From contig NC_071328.1 of NCBI RefSeq assembly GCF_010183535.1, positions 5,890,001 to 5,954,000 of the forward strand: DNA of 64,000 bases. The letters are read 5' to 3'. This DNA is from Caenorhabditis remanei. Taxonomy: Eukaryota > Nematoda > Chromadorea > Rhabditida > Rhabditidae. Positions within the stretch are counted from its first letter, which is position 1, and the number at the start of each line of letters is the position of its first letter. Positions 1 to 12,530 of the stretch are shown here, piece after piece. A program made the position numbers and the translations under genes. The notes beneath the pieces were generated by a model. The model saw nothing but the letters and a program-made list of their open reading frames with translations, did not search any database and was not told the origin of the DNA.

Positions 1-137
1 CATAGAGTAGAAGGATTCAAGGGAATGAAAGAGGTTTAAGTTTTTTAGAAATTCACGGATGAAGAGGAAACGGAAAACAAAAGTTGTGTAGTGGCAGCGA
101 GAAGCGACAGAAAAGAAGAGAATACTATTATAGTGAT

Positions 138-1184
138 TTAGAAAAGATGACCGAGAATGAGTCCGATGAGCAATGTGGCAATCGCAATCAGAACTACTTG
201 CAGAGATGGGTATGTTCCCTCGACAACAGCACCATCCGCTTGATTTTGTTGCAGCTTACGGTTCTTCTGAAATAATTGACGATAAAGTTTATTTTATTTT
301 TCTGATTGCCGGCCAAACGATTATCTGGCAAGACTAGTCTGTGCGTGGGTATATTTTATTCAAAATGGAGACAAACGCAGCTCTGACATACGCGAACCTA
401 CACCTTGCGTGTTTGATGATCGGCGATGATATTTATGTCGCGAGCAATTTTTTAAAGCAAAAGTCGGAAGACTTCTTGATACTCATTTTTGTCAGAAAAC
501 AATCACATCATCCTTACCTTGAGCATGACCTCAATCTCTTGCTCCAATCCGTTAACTTTCTTCTGCAACTCGTCCTTCTCATCAATCGTCGATTTCAACG
601 ACTTGCGAAGCGACGCGACAGTTCCGTCTTGTTGGGAAGTATTAGCAGAGTAAGAACTTCCGAGCTCTCTGAAAAAACTATCCTTGCGTGTTGGAAGACC
701 ATCCAGATAATAGAAAAACTTACTGCGCTTGTCCAGAAGAGAATGTTTCTTCGCTTCCATTGGCGATGAATGTCTTGCTATCGTCTCCAGATGCTGGATT
801 CTTTTTGTCGACAAAAGTGACCATCAGCTTGCTGTAGGTAAGCTCTGATGGATCGACAACCTTCCAAATCGATTCCAAATCTTGAAGATCTTCAGCAGGA
901 GCAACACACGATTGAACCATGAACTTGTGACGTCCAGCATCTGATGGGATTCCTTCAAGTGGTTGCAGCATCACTGTTATTTGCTTCGAGTCTCCTTGTT
1001 TAAGGAGTCCAGAGTTCGGACGGACACAATACTGTTTCGGAGCCGTCGTTTTCACTTTGAAGCATACTGGATTCGATGACGTGTTTTTGAGTGTCATGTG
1101 GGCGGTAACAACATCCGTGAATGGACCAGTGAACGTAAGTTCACGGTTTGGAGTCACTTGCAGAAGACTGTGCTTGTCGGACAT
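138..1184 (-). CDS. vpr-1: VAP/VPR-1 MSP-domain ER protein
   Basis: Tail-anchored VAMP-associated protein. Three exons on the minus strand: 1184-724, 668-518 and 266-138, joined by GTAAGT/TTTTTTCAG and GTAAGG/TTTCAG introns that keep the frame and give about 246 residues, the usual VAP length. Residues 1 to about 125 form the MSP domain (LTFTGPFTDVVTAHMTLKN, then KVKTTAPKQYCVRPNSG). The second exon is a coiled coil (SLRKSLKSTIDEKDELQKK). The last exon ends in one membrane helix (LQVVLIAIATLLIGLILGHLF) next to the stop. VAPs bind FFAT-motif proteins at ER contact sites, and C. elegans VPR-1 also releases its MSP domain as a signal; both are family knowledge. I chose the ATG at 1184 because the MSP domain starts right after it; an in-frame ATG at 1202 is possible. 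Confidence 0.93.
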
Positions 1185-2975
1185 TTCTCTTTCTGTAATC
1201 AATAGTATATTACGCGAAAAAATGTAGGCAAAGTTGACAATCGGGCGTTATCAGAGAAGAGGTTTTTGCAATACTTAGTGTCGAAGAAAGGCAAAATTGT
1301 TGTCATTGAATGTTTGCTCTGATCAAAAATGTGAAGAAATAGCTGACTTCGAGAGAATGTAACGGTGCCACGGAATTTCGACTACTCTAAATACATTTTA
1401 GAATAGCTAGAAACAAACACAGAGCATATATGATGTAACAATTCGATAGTCAGTGAAACACTTCCAGTGTTGTCAACTTGTTACTAAAATTGTCTATAAT
1501 AAAAACAGATTGGAACACGTGTCAAAACTGGCTGACCTGGCAGTTCATTGAATGATAAAAGAATGAGAGGAGTGGAGAAAACAACAGAGGAATCAACAAA
1601 AAATATTGAAAACGAAAATATAAACTGTGGTGTTTCGCTTGAATTGTTTACAAAATCGATTCTGAATAAATTCTAATTCTGAAAAAAGAAAAGAAAACAC
1701 AACTGCAACGATGTCAGATGATGGCTATGGGGCTATCGCTGAGACAACGTCGACGACGATGGGTGAGACGTGGAGAGCGCACGTTTTTGAGAACCATGTA
1801 GTCTATGGGACAGAGGCGCAGACATTGGAAGATGTCTGCGTTTCTAATATAAAGGTGATCACTTCGATGCTTACTCCCGTCACACTGAATTGAGTGTGCG
1901 ATGTTGGTGGTGTGAGTGTGGGAGAGGAAAAAAGAGAGAGGGAGGTCGGGGTGAGTGTGAGCGAAAATGGCTGAGAGAGAAGGGCACACATGTATACGTC
2001 GTCCGAGTCTTAGAGACGAAGGATGACAGCAGGAAAAACACCAAAAAACTGGGGGAAATAAAATGAAGAAGGAATAAATTAAGACTCCTTCCTGGGGAGT
2101 TTGGGAAGCAGCACTTAGCGTAGATTAAGCTTTGAGAAACTTCCGGGGATGAATAGTGAGAGCTAATGGAGCGAAATACGTATGGATGAAAGCTGAAACT
2201 CTGATGTATGAGACGAAGGCGTCCACAAAATACTGGAAAAAGAGAAATGAGAGAACGCAGACACAATTAGAGCACGGCAAGTGCTACGCCCCTTGAGAGT
2301 ATCTTCGCCATGACGACACGGCATGTGTGCATTGATATACATATATACATATATATATCACTTACTCTTCGAGCTTCAGCAAACGTGAAGAAGAAACAGG
2401 GGAACTTAAGAGGGACAACACAACCAACTGGCATCTCTCGACTATCAATCAACCCCCACGGGGTTATTTACACAATGATTCTTCCACTTAGTGTGGTTTT
2501 TTGAAACTTTTGGCAGTTGAAGACTCCTCGGGCCCGCAAGATATCTTACAGCCAGGAACTCATCTGGTTGTGATTTGAAGGGATCCCAGTTTTTAAACGA
2601 AAGTGTGGTGCAGAGCGATCAAAAATTACATTCAAATTATCGGAGAAGTGAGAAACGGGGTATACGAAACTCCTAATAGATCGTCGTGAAGTTTGAAAAT
2701 GTGAATCTCATTCCGCGTAGTAACATCTCAAAAAGTGAGATTTGACTAATTTTAAATTTGAATTCTTCAAATGTACTGATATTGAAACTGAAGAAAATAT
2801 TTATATTCTAAATTTATTCAGCAGAACCAATTTCAGACAGATTTTTGTCGCAGAATTTAACAAGCTACGTATTTTTGCTCAACGTTATGAAGATATAGCT
2901 CACAGAAATCAGAAACTCGTAGAAAATATGAAAACTCGATAGAAGGCAAAACAAAATTAAGAAGACGTCGCATCC
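1185..2975. other. Intergenic region upstream of vpr-1
   Basis: No supported gene. It holds the vpr-1 upstream region, a GA-rich stretch at about 1905-1985 (GAGAGAGGGAGGTCGG type) and short open frames without domains, splice structure or codon bias. ORFs on both strands at 1711-2266 mirror each other across the GA/CT tract and are composition artefacts. Confidence 0.5.
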
Positions 2976-3432
2976 ACGGTGATTTTTTCGGAACCAGCTA
3001 GTAGGTAGCGCCAAAAAAAGTTCGGCCGCAGTGGAAAATGAAATGGGCGGAGTCTTGATGCAAGCTTGGCACGCGGTTTTTGCAACTGCGGCACTTGTTT
3101 TGCTCTGCGTCTCTCTTCTCTCGCACGTGCAGGTAGAGCGCGTTCGAAAATGGAATAATTTTTTACACTGTATTGAATGTCAAAAAAAGTAACTGGCGGA
3201 TTAAACTGTGAAACTGACGGCCATATGGTATGAAACTTATTGTTAAAAATTCTCCATAATTTTTTTAAGAGGCATTATAAATAACCTGCTGGTTGTTATT
3301 ATCAAATTTTTAGAAAACTCAAGCCAAAGTTGAGGGTCTAGAAATTTCAACGGCGCATTGGAGCGGGTTTGCTCGGGGCCGCCAATGTGATGGCCTAGAA
3401 ATCAAACCAAGTGGTTCCGAGAAAATCACCGT
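2976..3432. repeat. MITE-like element with 21-bp inverted ends
   Basis: Positions 2976-2996 (ACGGTGATTTTTTCGGAACCA) and 3412-3432 are inverted copies with a single mismatch, 415 bp apart. The interior has no coding frame. This fits a small non-autonomous DNA transposon just upstream of cdc-7; no clear target duplication was found, so the true ends may lie slightly outside. Confidence 0.5.
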
Positions 3433-3654
3433 GCGCATCAAGTCAAAAGTTGGCATGTGGCAATTGCGCGTAGTATCTGACGCATTGGACGCAATTGGAC
3501 GTAGTCTCGGCGCCATCACTTTTTGGCGCAAATTTTGAAAGTGAGTTTTTAAGTTTATTTTTTCAGTTTTCATGCGATATCGTGCAAAAAGCTGTAAATT
3601 TCAGTTTTTCGTCCCATTTGTCAATCTTTTAATAATACCTAAAAGCAATAACTT

Positions 3655-3670
3655 TCAGTTTCGACACTAT
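3655..3670 (+). promoter_or_regulatory. Possible trans-splice acceptor before cdc-7
   Basis: An AACTTTCAG acceptor lies at about 3652-3660, 10 nt upstream of the cdc-7 ATG at 3671, with no matching upstream coding exon. That is the normal position of a spliced-leader (SL1) site in Caenorhabditis. Inferred from motif and spacing only. Confidence 0.45.
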
Positions 3671-5309
3671 ATGGCTTCAAACTCAACGAGACTAAAAGTA
3701 TGGGAAGAGAACTGTCCGGTGTTGAAAGATACGCGATTTCAGAGAAAATATCAGGTACTCGAAGATATTATAGGCGAAGGTGAGCATTTAAATAATGAAA
3801 TTCATATTTCAAAAACTGGTATTCAGGCTCATTCGGAACGGTCATTCGAGCGAAATGCCGAGCAACTCAAACAAATCGAGCGATTAAAGCGATACGAAGG
3901 ATAGAAAAAGTGAACATGTTGTCGATTGAGCTGGAATTATTATCAGAACTCGGAGGACACTTCAATATCGTTAAACTCTATGAATTTTTCCATTTCAATG
4001 GATCAGTAGCACTCGTTCTCGAATATTTTCCACATTGTTCAGCGAATGAGCTCCTATACCGAACGAAACAAGATTTGTCATTTGGATTGAAATATATTGA
4101 AAATCTTCTTTCCGCTGTCGCATATCTCCATCACAATGGATACGTGCATCGTGACGTCAAACTATCCAATTTCCTGTATTCTCCGCAGACAAATAAGTGA
4201 GCAATTTTTCAAATAAGCTCTACCAATTTTCTCAATTTGGTGTTTTCCAGATTCCGTCTCGTCGATTTCGGACTTGCCACAAATGACCGATCGAAAAATG
4301 AGAATTCTAGAGTGAGTACATCTTCAAAACTTATTTTACGTAATTTCATTTGAACTTTAAAAATTTCAGAAGAATAACGTCGCCGCTTTGAACAAAGATC
4401 CTCCATGTACCACGTGTAATGGTTCATCCACTCCTTGTATGTTTTGCAAAAATAGACCGAAACGAGAGATATATCATATTGTGAGTCTTGAGCTAATCTG
4501 GATTTGTCTATTATCAGTTCCTGTAGATTACCTTCGAAAATTCTGTAATTTTTGAGAGTGAAAAACAATTTTTCAGGTAGGAACCCCTGGCGTCCGTGCT
4601 CCTGAACTCCTTTTCGGTGTTGGTTTATGCAATACGGCAGTTGATGTTTTCTCGTGTGGAATTGTTCTTTTATCACTAATCTGTGTGAAACATCCATTTT
4701 TCACGCCAAAAGACGAGACTGAAAATATTTATGACTTGGCGTTTCTTCTCGGATCAAAAACTATTGAAGATGTAAGAATCAATGTGCTTTCTTAACATAG
4801 TAACGAGGAGTTTCTGCTCCAAATTTTTCATTAAAATTCTGAAAAAAGAAATATTAAAAATGTTCCAGATGGCAAAAAATGAAGGACTGCGAGTAACACT
4901 ATCCGAGAAACTTCCACCAGTCGACTACTATAAATTAGTAATGTCTCTACGATACGGTTTCAATTATGTTAGCAAGAATATTCTGCCCGCAGCTCCGTGT
5001 AAAATGTGCTACAACCGATCTTACAATAATTCGAAGGGTGTTTGCTTTTGTACGTTTTAATGTGAATTTTCCCAGTTGGAAAGTGTTATTTCAGGCCGAA
5101 CAGACTACGAGACGAATATGTACGCCACGGGAGAACACAAAATCGGAAAAAAGGACGATGAATTGATGACAGTATATGTGGATTTACTCTATCGATCACT
5201 TGAAGCCGATCGATTCAAACGATACAATGCAGATCAACTTTTATGCATAATCGATACATACCGTACTCGTGCCGCCTACGTAGCAAAACCAATTGAAAAT
5301 GATGATTAG
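3671..5309 (+). CDS. cdc-7: CDC-7 DNA-replication kinase
   Basis: Ser/Thr kinase of the Cdc7 family, which with its DBF-4 partner phosphorylates the MCM helicase to fire replication origins. Seven exons (3671-3779, 3827-4196, 4251-4311, 4370-4480, 4577-4771, 4869-5049, 5095-5309) give 413 residues in one clean frame. Visible motifs, in order: glycine loop GEGSFGTV, lysine motif AIKAI, catalytic loop HRDVKLSN, VDFGLA, and the activation segment GTPGVRAPELL. Between DFG and APE lies a short cysteine-rich insert (CTTCNGSSTPCMFC), and a further insert has CKMCYN. Such inserts are the hallmark of Cdc7 kinases. It is convergent with noah-1. The start was chosen because it follows an SL-type acceptor; a longer upstream frame lacks support. 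Confidence 0.93.
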
Positions 5310-5883
5310 TTCTTTATGATTTAACTGCTTCCCATTATTATCACCTCATTCACTCACTCCATTCGGTTCATTCATTTCACGTGTATCTTTTCTTGTATTA
5401 GACGGGTTAATAGTTTAAAAAATTTAATTTTGAAAGACAATGCACTATTTAGCTTCAGAAACTTTATTCATTGATGAAATAAGCACTAAAATCAGAGAAG
5501 GAATGGAAAGAAGAAACAATAAACATGATAGAGAAATAACTGAGAAATGAAAGGCCCTACAGTACCCGACAGACCGAACTGCTCTAGTTTCAGACAAGTT
5601 CTCAGTGGGGACTGTAGCTGAAAAAAGGGCAAATAGAGGGATCAATATGGGGGATGGAGAGAATTTTTGGTATCTGGTCAATAGGGAACAAGAAGAAAAA
5701 GATGAAAACTGTTCGATGGACTCGTAGAAATTGTTCTAAAGGAAAAGAAAGAAAAAGGAGTATTATTAACAAGAAAAAATATTACTTATTAATATTATTA
5801 GAGGTGAGATTGAGCGATTGGGAGGAGAGAAACATGGCAAAGCGGTTTACGAAAAAAATAATTAATTGATTGATTTAAGAGAA
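5310..5883. other. Convergent 3' intergenic region cdc-7/noah-1
   Basis: Short gap between two genes that point at each other. It presumably carries both 3' UTRs. One copy of the common worm CTACAGTA motif lies near 5557. No gene seen. Confidence 0.5.
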
Positions 5884-8800
5884 TTAGGCGGTCTTTTCAG
5901 TGGAAAACCGACGGAATGCGTAGTGAGCAATGACGACGGATTGTCCGAGAATCAGGACAGCCAGTGTTCCGAAAATGGCGAAGACTGTCACTGAGTTGAG
6001 ACAGATTGAACCTTCTTCAATTACTTGTACTTCGTGAGCTTCTTCGCGAAGAAGGTCAAGAGTTGAGGCACGGGACATGGCAACTGGCTCATTCACCTGA
6101 AAAATTGATAATAATTAGATGAAAATAATATGTTGGCTGAAGAGAAGAAAGCAAAACATTTTTGAGGATAGGCGGGAACGAACACTTGGAAGGTTGCGTA
6201 GTGGGAAAAAGTGTAACCACATAAGCTACGAAAACAGGGCTCTCCAAATCATGTTTCCCTTACTTTAGTGCATACCTGTTGAAGTGGGTCAATGATGACA
6301 ATCGATGTTGTGGCGTGCGATCTTCTTGGGATCAAGTATCGGTTCGTCTCGACTGAAAATTTAACATTCAGTACATAATTGATTGAAAAAGCAGCAATGA
6401 CGTTCTAATATCAATCAATTTTTTTTGAACAAAAGAAAAAGAAGGAGACACAGAGAAGTGGGTCAGCTCTTTTTGTATCCAAACTTAAAACCTTTGTATA
6501 TCTTTTGTAAAAATAACGTTATCAAAAAGTGTTCAACTAATCAAATGTAGTAAATTTCATACTCTTCACTTTACTAGTCGATTACTTTTCTTTAGTTTAT
6601 GAGATAAACTTTTCCTACAAAAAGAAATATAAAATAACTTACATTCTTCAATGTTGTTGCTGACTTCTCTCTTCTTTCTTCCGAATGATTTCTTGACTCC
6701 TCCAGTCAAAGCACACTCAACAGCTTCACAATCTCCCTTACAGATTTCAACTTCACAAGTAACACGAATGGAAGCAGATGAATCGAAACGGAATGCTTGC
6801 ATCTTCGTGGTCTTAACAGCCGATGATTTGATCTCAATAGCTCCTGGAATGAGTTTCTGAGCAACTGCAGGTGTTGGACATCCTCCATCAATCAATTGAA
6901 GTTTCTCTCCAGCTCCGGCCTTTCCTCCTCCAACTCCTGGCTCAGCATGACAGTTCTTAACGAAGAAGTCAAGCTCATCGTCCATAGCCATAATCTCCCA
7001 TCGGAGCTCAAGAATATCTCCGAGTTTAGCTTGAACCAATGGTTGTTCAGTTCCATCTCCATTCAACAATTGCATCAAAACTGGATTTCCCAACTCAATC
7101 TTTCCACGTGGCTGGATGAGATTGGCCTCTGGTCCAGTGACAGTCATATTGTATCCGGCTTGAACACGTCCTCCCAACATGCTCGAGTAGTCGCAAGACA
7201 CCTCATAAAGTTGGTCCATTGAGGTGACGAGTCCTGGGATTCCGAGGTTATTTGTCTGGATGACAACTGTCGATTTGTATGTTCCATTGAGAAGATCAAC
7301 GAGTCCACAATCCCGGAATTCAGCGGCTTGTCTCTTTTGACGGAACTCTTCGATTTCTTCCTTCAATGAAGATTCCTCTTCTCCCTTCTTTGTTTTGTTC
7401 TTTCCAGTCTCGTTATCATCAAGATTATCCAATGAAATTGGTCTCATTCCGAAATCTTTTGGAAGTCCCAAAACCAAGGTAGCTGCATTCGAATTGGCAA
7501 CTTCAACACGGCAAGTATCGAACTTGTTCTTCACGAAAATCACTCCACTGAATGGTTCTCCGTTGTTAATTTGAACCTTGATTCCCTCGTAGTTACAAAT
7601 TGTCTGAATGGCTTCAGCCTTGACCTCAACTGGTGGTCCAATTGGAACGGTGGATTCTGGAGCACGACGGTGTTCGGTGTTCTTGATTGATGGCTTCTTG
7701 ACCTTCTTGGTGGCCAAAAGTTGAGCCTTTGAGTCCTTTCCTTCAACGACGGTTCCAGAGACACGGTGCTTGGCTTCTGGTACGTTGGCAGCTGCAGATG
7801 CTCCGGTGTCGATTTCCTTGGTTACACAGAGATTCTTGTAGAAGTCTGTGTGTTCGTTAACCTCGGCATCCTCATCAATAGCATCGAACAAAGAGCAATC
7901 TCCAAGACGACGGTTGTAGTTGGCTCCAGCGCATCTAGAATAAAGGAAAATGAGATGGGTTACTGTAATCATAAATATCTCAAAATCTTGGAAAGTTGTC
8001 TGAAAACCTTTAGAGAAGTAGAGTACAAAATTTCCGTTGTTTTATCTGTTAAGGGCTTTCAGATAGGAGAACATTTAGAAGAGGCAGAGCGTTTGAGAAT
8101 GGAAAATGAAAAGTGAGACGCAGGTTAGCAGGCACTGTAGATTCTCTGCGTCTCGCTTTGGAGAGGAATTTATTCGCTAATTTTCGTCAGTTGACAATTT
8201 CTACCTAACTTTCTTGCTTTTTAAAGTTTTTTAGGTCCCCAACTCACGTTGGATTTCCGGCGCAAACTTCGAGACACGAGTTGAGTGAGACGACCTTGTA
8301 GCTCTTGGCTGGGATTCCACGTTGTTTGGTGTGAAGATAACGGGAGAAGAGAGCATCATCCTTGTTGGCAGAGCAGTCGTTTTCCACTAGAGGCAGAGCT
8401 ATGAGTAAAAGACACGTTACATATAACACACAAAGCGGAAATGGACGGTAAGGGAAAGGGGTTAGGCGAGACTTCGGAACTCAGAATTTGGTCAGTATTA
8501 TGTCGAATGGACAAGATATTAATCGAGTTGGAATCAGCGAGCCAAAGTGGTTCTGAGAAAGCATCATCTAGTCATGTTTATACTTTTCTCAACCACCCGA
8601 TCACGCTGAATCCAAATATTCAACTCAAATCAAGAAGAGACGTAACCAGGACGGAATTGAGACTTACCAGCAAGACAGTGAAGATCATAAAGATCAACTC
8701 CTTGACGAACTTGAGGTTGAAGAGTATTATGTCCATCCAAATACAAAAGATCACAAGATTTGGTCTTCTTATCGTAGTTGAAAGAACGGCACTTTTCTGG

Positions 8801-10509
8801 AGAAAGTCCGAAGCATTTGGCAACGCATTCCTTGATTCCCTTGGCAGCAGAAGACTTGAGAACATGAAGTTCTGATTCTCCTTCTGGAAGAGCTGCATTG
8901 ATAGTGCGGATGGCCTTAAGATGTTGTCCAGCTGGGCACTTCTCTTGCTTGAGATGACAGGTGATATCGAAGTAATCGACGAGGAATTCCTCTCCTTCTG
9001 GGATGAAGAGCTCTGGTTTGCTCTCGCGAGTTTCAGAGTTCAAGATACATTCTTGTTCGTTGTAGTAGTACATGACTGACTTGCAGACGAATCCATCTCC
9101 GGTCTCTGGTGGTGGGCTGGAAATAGAGATATTAGGATGAGTTTCAAGTTTTTGGATTTTCTATTTAGCATTCTTTGTGAATTGTACTGAATTCTTCAAG
9201 GTTCGAACTTTGTCATAGGTTGCTCGATCATGATGTAAGTTTTTTTTAGTTCAAGGTGTTCAGACGGCTCAGAAAAGTATAACCTTGACGAAGTTCCTGT
9301 GTTTTTTACTTTTGATCTGCATAGCCTTATCTTATCAGTCTGACACGGCTTCTAGAACAGCGCTCTATCGCAAGTTTAAAAAAAGTGTGAAACGAAAAGA
9401 CCCAAACCGGGACCGTAAAAACTTTGCCAATGGAGCCCCTTTTACTTACTTGGTACACTGGTCGAGGCACATTGTGACAGATGGAACGTTCTCCATGACG
9501 AAAGCAGCGAATCCGACGAGAATCATTTGTGGAACACGCTTGAAACTTGGAACATTACGGCAAGTATTTGGAGAAGCGAAGCACTTCTTCTCGAAGTAAG
9601 TGAATCCTTCGGTGGCAACAAGATCAGCTCGTCCGAGTGGTTTGGATCTCTCGTCAGCGAGGATGCAGGTACGAGTCTTGTTGTTGTACATGAATGATTT
9701 GCAGTTGAAGTCATTGGATGAGATTGAGAGACGTTGAGTGCAAAGAGCTTGGCAGGAATCGAGGTCGACGTTGATGATACGGTCAAGCTCATTCTTCAAT
9801 TGTTTTCCCTCGACGGCAATGTATTGAGTGATGTATGGTGGATAGCATTGGGATCCAGCACAGTTGTTATCCATGTAGATAACAGTATCATCAGCTTCAT
9901 CGACGAAAAGAGATGGGCGGTCCAAACGATCTTCGGTATTCAAGATACACTCTTGATCAACTGGATAGAACATGGCAGATTCGCATTCAAATCCGAAAGT
10001 ATCGAAAGCATTCAAACATGAAGCCATACAGACTTGAATATTCTCAGCTGGGACGACTTCACGGGCGAATCCGACGAGAATCTTCTGCTCGAAAAGATCG
10101 AATTGGAATGGAGATTGACAGACACGGTCACTCTTCACACAGCTCTTTGTGAGAAGTTGACTTCCCTTCACGGCTTTTTCAGATCCAGCACGGAAGACTG
10201 CACATGATCCATCCTTGAATTCAACACCTTGGCAATCAAGGGAAGCAGCACAGTGATCGGAGCATTCAGCGAGGTTTGAGGTGGGGATTGTTCGGATACG
10301 AGCTCCGACTGTTGTGTTGTGTTGGAGGACGAAGATTGTTTGTGTTTCTGGAGGGCATATCGTCACTGATGCTGAAATTAAAAGAAATTAGACAATTTCT
10401 GGGTGATAGGGGATTTTTTCTTTTTCAGTCATGTAATAAAATGAAACTCACGTAGGGTATCTGCTAGTGCGGAGACCGCAAAAAGGGCGAAAACCGCGAA
10501 GACCTTCAT
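5884..10509 (-). CDS. noah-1: NOAH-1 PAN/ZP apical matrix protein
   Basis: Large type I membrane protein of the epidermal apical extracellular matrix; C. elegans NOAH-1 acts in embryonic elongation and moulting (family knowledge). Seven exons on the minus strand: 10509-10452, 10371-9450, 9116-8668, 8386-8248, 7934-6643, 6352-6276, 6096-5884. Together they give 1049 residues in a continuous frame. The first exon is a signal peptide (MKVFAVFALFAVSALA). Exons 2-4 carry several cysteine-rich PAN/apple repeats. Exon 5 starts with the last PAN part and then carries a ZP domain (begins near AIQTICNYEGIKVQI). A furin-type site RKKR lies at about 6672-6683, after the ZP domain. The last exon has one membrane helix (SVTVFAIFGTLAVLILGQSV) and a short cytosolic tail. 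Nothing is broken. Confidence 0.93.
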
Positions 10510-11099
10510 TGGTCAAAATTGAATGGTCGAGTGTTGCAAAACGACGGTTTGTTCGCCAAGCACCCTTCTGAAAAGAAAGAAAACGGATAAGGAGGTGGGA
10601 TCGGGGGAGCGGATAAAAAGAAACATAAGAAGTGTGAATGTGAATGAACAACGGGAATTCTCGAGACGAGTTTATAAAGTGAATGGCTTCTACTGAATCG
10701 AAAGTTTTCTCCCTTTTTCGGTTTCGGAATAAAAATGAAAAAAGAAGAAAAAAGAAGCAAGAGAATTCATCGGAGAAGTCTTGATGGTTTTTGACATCAA
10801 CCCAAATGGTATATCAGGCGGAAACAACAAGAAAAAGTGGGGGGAACAAGTGGTGTGAAAACTCAAGAAATTGGTTATAATGGGAGAAAGTGAAATGGAT
10901 CCATAAAAGAAAACATGGAGGAAAGTATGTTATGGCATATGAAAATAGGATTAGAAAGTATAAAAAACATAGCTTTGAAAAATTTGAGAGCTTCGATCAA
11001 CAATTTTTGACGATATAAAACTTCAAAAATTGAAGGAAAATAGCTGTTTTTGAAATTATTACGATGTTCCAAATTTATAGGTTTTTAGACCAAAAACTC

Positions 11100-11460
11100 A
11101 AAATAATGATGTTTCAATTTGAAAGTCTGAAACTTTTTGAGGAGGGCTCGAACAAAAAAGTTGCCAACTGACCAAATAGATCATAAATTTTTCTAAAACA
11201 TTTCAAAAACTCAGATTTAAAAAAAAAGTGTTTTTGAGATTGTGCCGATATTTCAAACTCGGTGGTTCTTGAGCCAAAACTCAAGAATTTTTTTGCTTTG
11301 GTTTTTTGGGTCATATCTTTTTAGGAGCAACCCGTACAAAAAAGTTGTCAACTACAAAATTAAAGATATTTATAATCTCGTGACGCCATTTCTAGAGCAA
11401 TCCTCGAGTACTACAGTATCAACATCTCTACTCAACCATATTACTACGGATAGAAAATAA
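11100..11460. repeat. Dispersed repeat with AAAAGTTGTCAACTAC core
   Basis: Two diverged copies (about 11145-11200 and 11325-11375) share the pattern (G)TACAAAAAAGTTGTCAACTAC followed by an AT-rich line. Related copies occur at 14840-14895 and 52265-52325. No coding frame. It looks like an interspersed or internally tandem repeat family. Confidence 0.5.
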
Positions 11461-12289
11461 ACGGGGGAAAAGAAAAAGGGAAAGAGGCGGTGACTTCTCT
11501 TGTATCCAGGAATGTTTAGTAGGGTGAAGGCCATTGTATACAACAAACGTTTTCGGATCAGATATGGGGAAAGAGAACTTAGATGACCGATACTGATAAC
11601 CTAGTGACGACGACTGTCGGGGGTCGAGATGATAGATTTGATTTCTTCTTCTTCTTCTTATTCGAGGAGAATCGGAATGTATCCACGGCAAAAGACACCC
11701 CCTTCCAGAGGTCATATATCCCCATTCTCATCAAGTTTTTTTTTTCTTCCGCTTGTCCTCTCACTTCTCGGCTTCTGCTTCTTCTTCTTCCCGAAACAGA
11801 AACCGGTTCGGTCAGGGGGTGGGGGCGGACGACAAAACCGCAAGACGCCGCCACCGCCGCTCCCGGATACTTCTGGATTCTTGAAGCATGAATCATGAAT
11901 CCATGGAACATCACTCTCTCCCACGAAAGGGGGAGGGGGGAGAATTAGCGGGTTCTCGAAACATGAAACTTGAAAACGGAAAGTGCGTTGAAATGAATAA
12001 AATAATAATAGCAGAGAGAGAGAGGTGAAAAAAGTGAATGACGTCGTTGTGTTAAACGAGAGAAAGAGAACACAAAATGGGATAACGGAATAAAAAGAAA
12101 TTCCGGATTTTGGATTTTTGGAAAAGGAAGGAATGAGTCAGGGGATCGGATCATTGATTTGATAAGAAATTGAATTTTGATCTGTCTGGAGATTACGGTA
12201 GGGTAGGTATGGATGTCCAGACAAGCAAGTATGCTCTTTGCCATATAATATACCGTACACAGGTTTTAAGTTAGAGTAGGAGGAAAACG

Positions 12290-12530
12290 ATTACAATGAC
12301 CAAGAGCTTTACAGTTACCCGACTTTCTACACTGACAAAAAAGTTACAGTGACGAAAAATCTTACAGTTGCCGAAACCTCAAAATTCCGACATTATTAAA
12401 ATTTTTTTCCCAGCAACCCCGACTTCTACAGTACCCGATAAGTTGAGATCTACATTACTCAGAAAAGTGCACACACTTCTACAGTACCCTGCTCTCTACA
12501 ACACCCAAAAAATCTACAGTAACCCAAAAA
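12290..12530. repeat. CTACAGTA-type repeat cluster
   Basis: Repeated short lines of the form (T/C)TACAGT(A/T/G)ACCC and CTACAGTACCC are spaced every 20-35 nt (for example 12308, 12345, 12362, 12426, 12479, 12511). This is the abundant Caenorhabditis CTACAGTA motif in a degenerate tandem array. No gene. Confidence 0.5.

Noticed and set aside
11579..11924. Overlapping ORFs on both strands
   Set aside because: They arise from TTCTTCTTC and GGGGGCGG low-complexity sequence.
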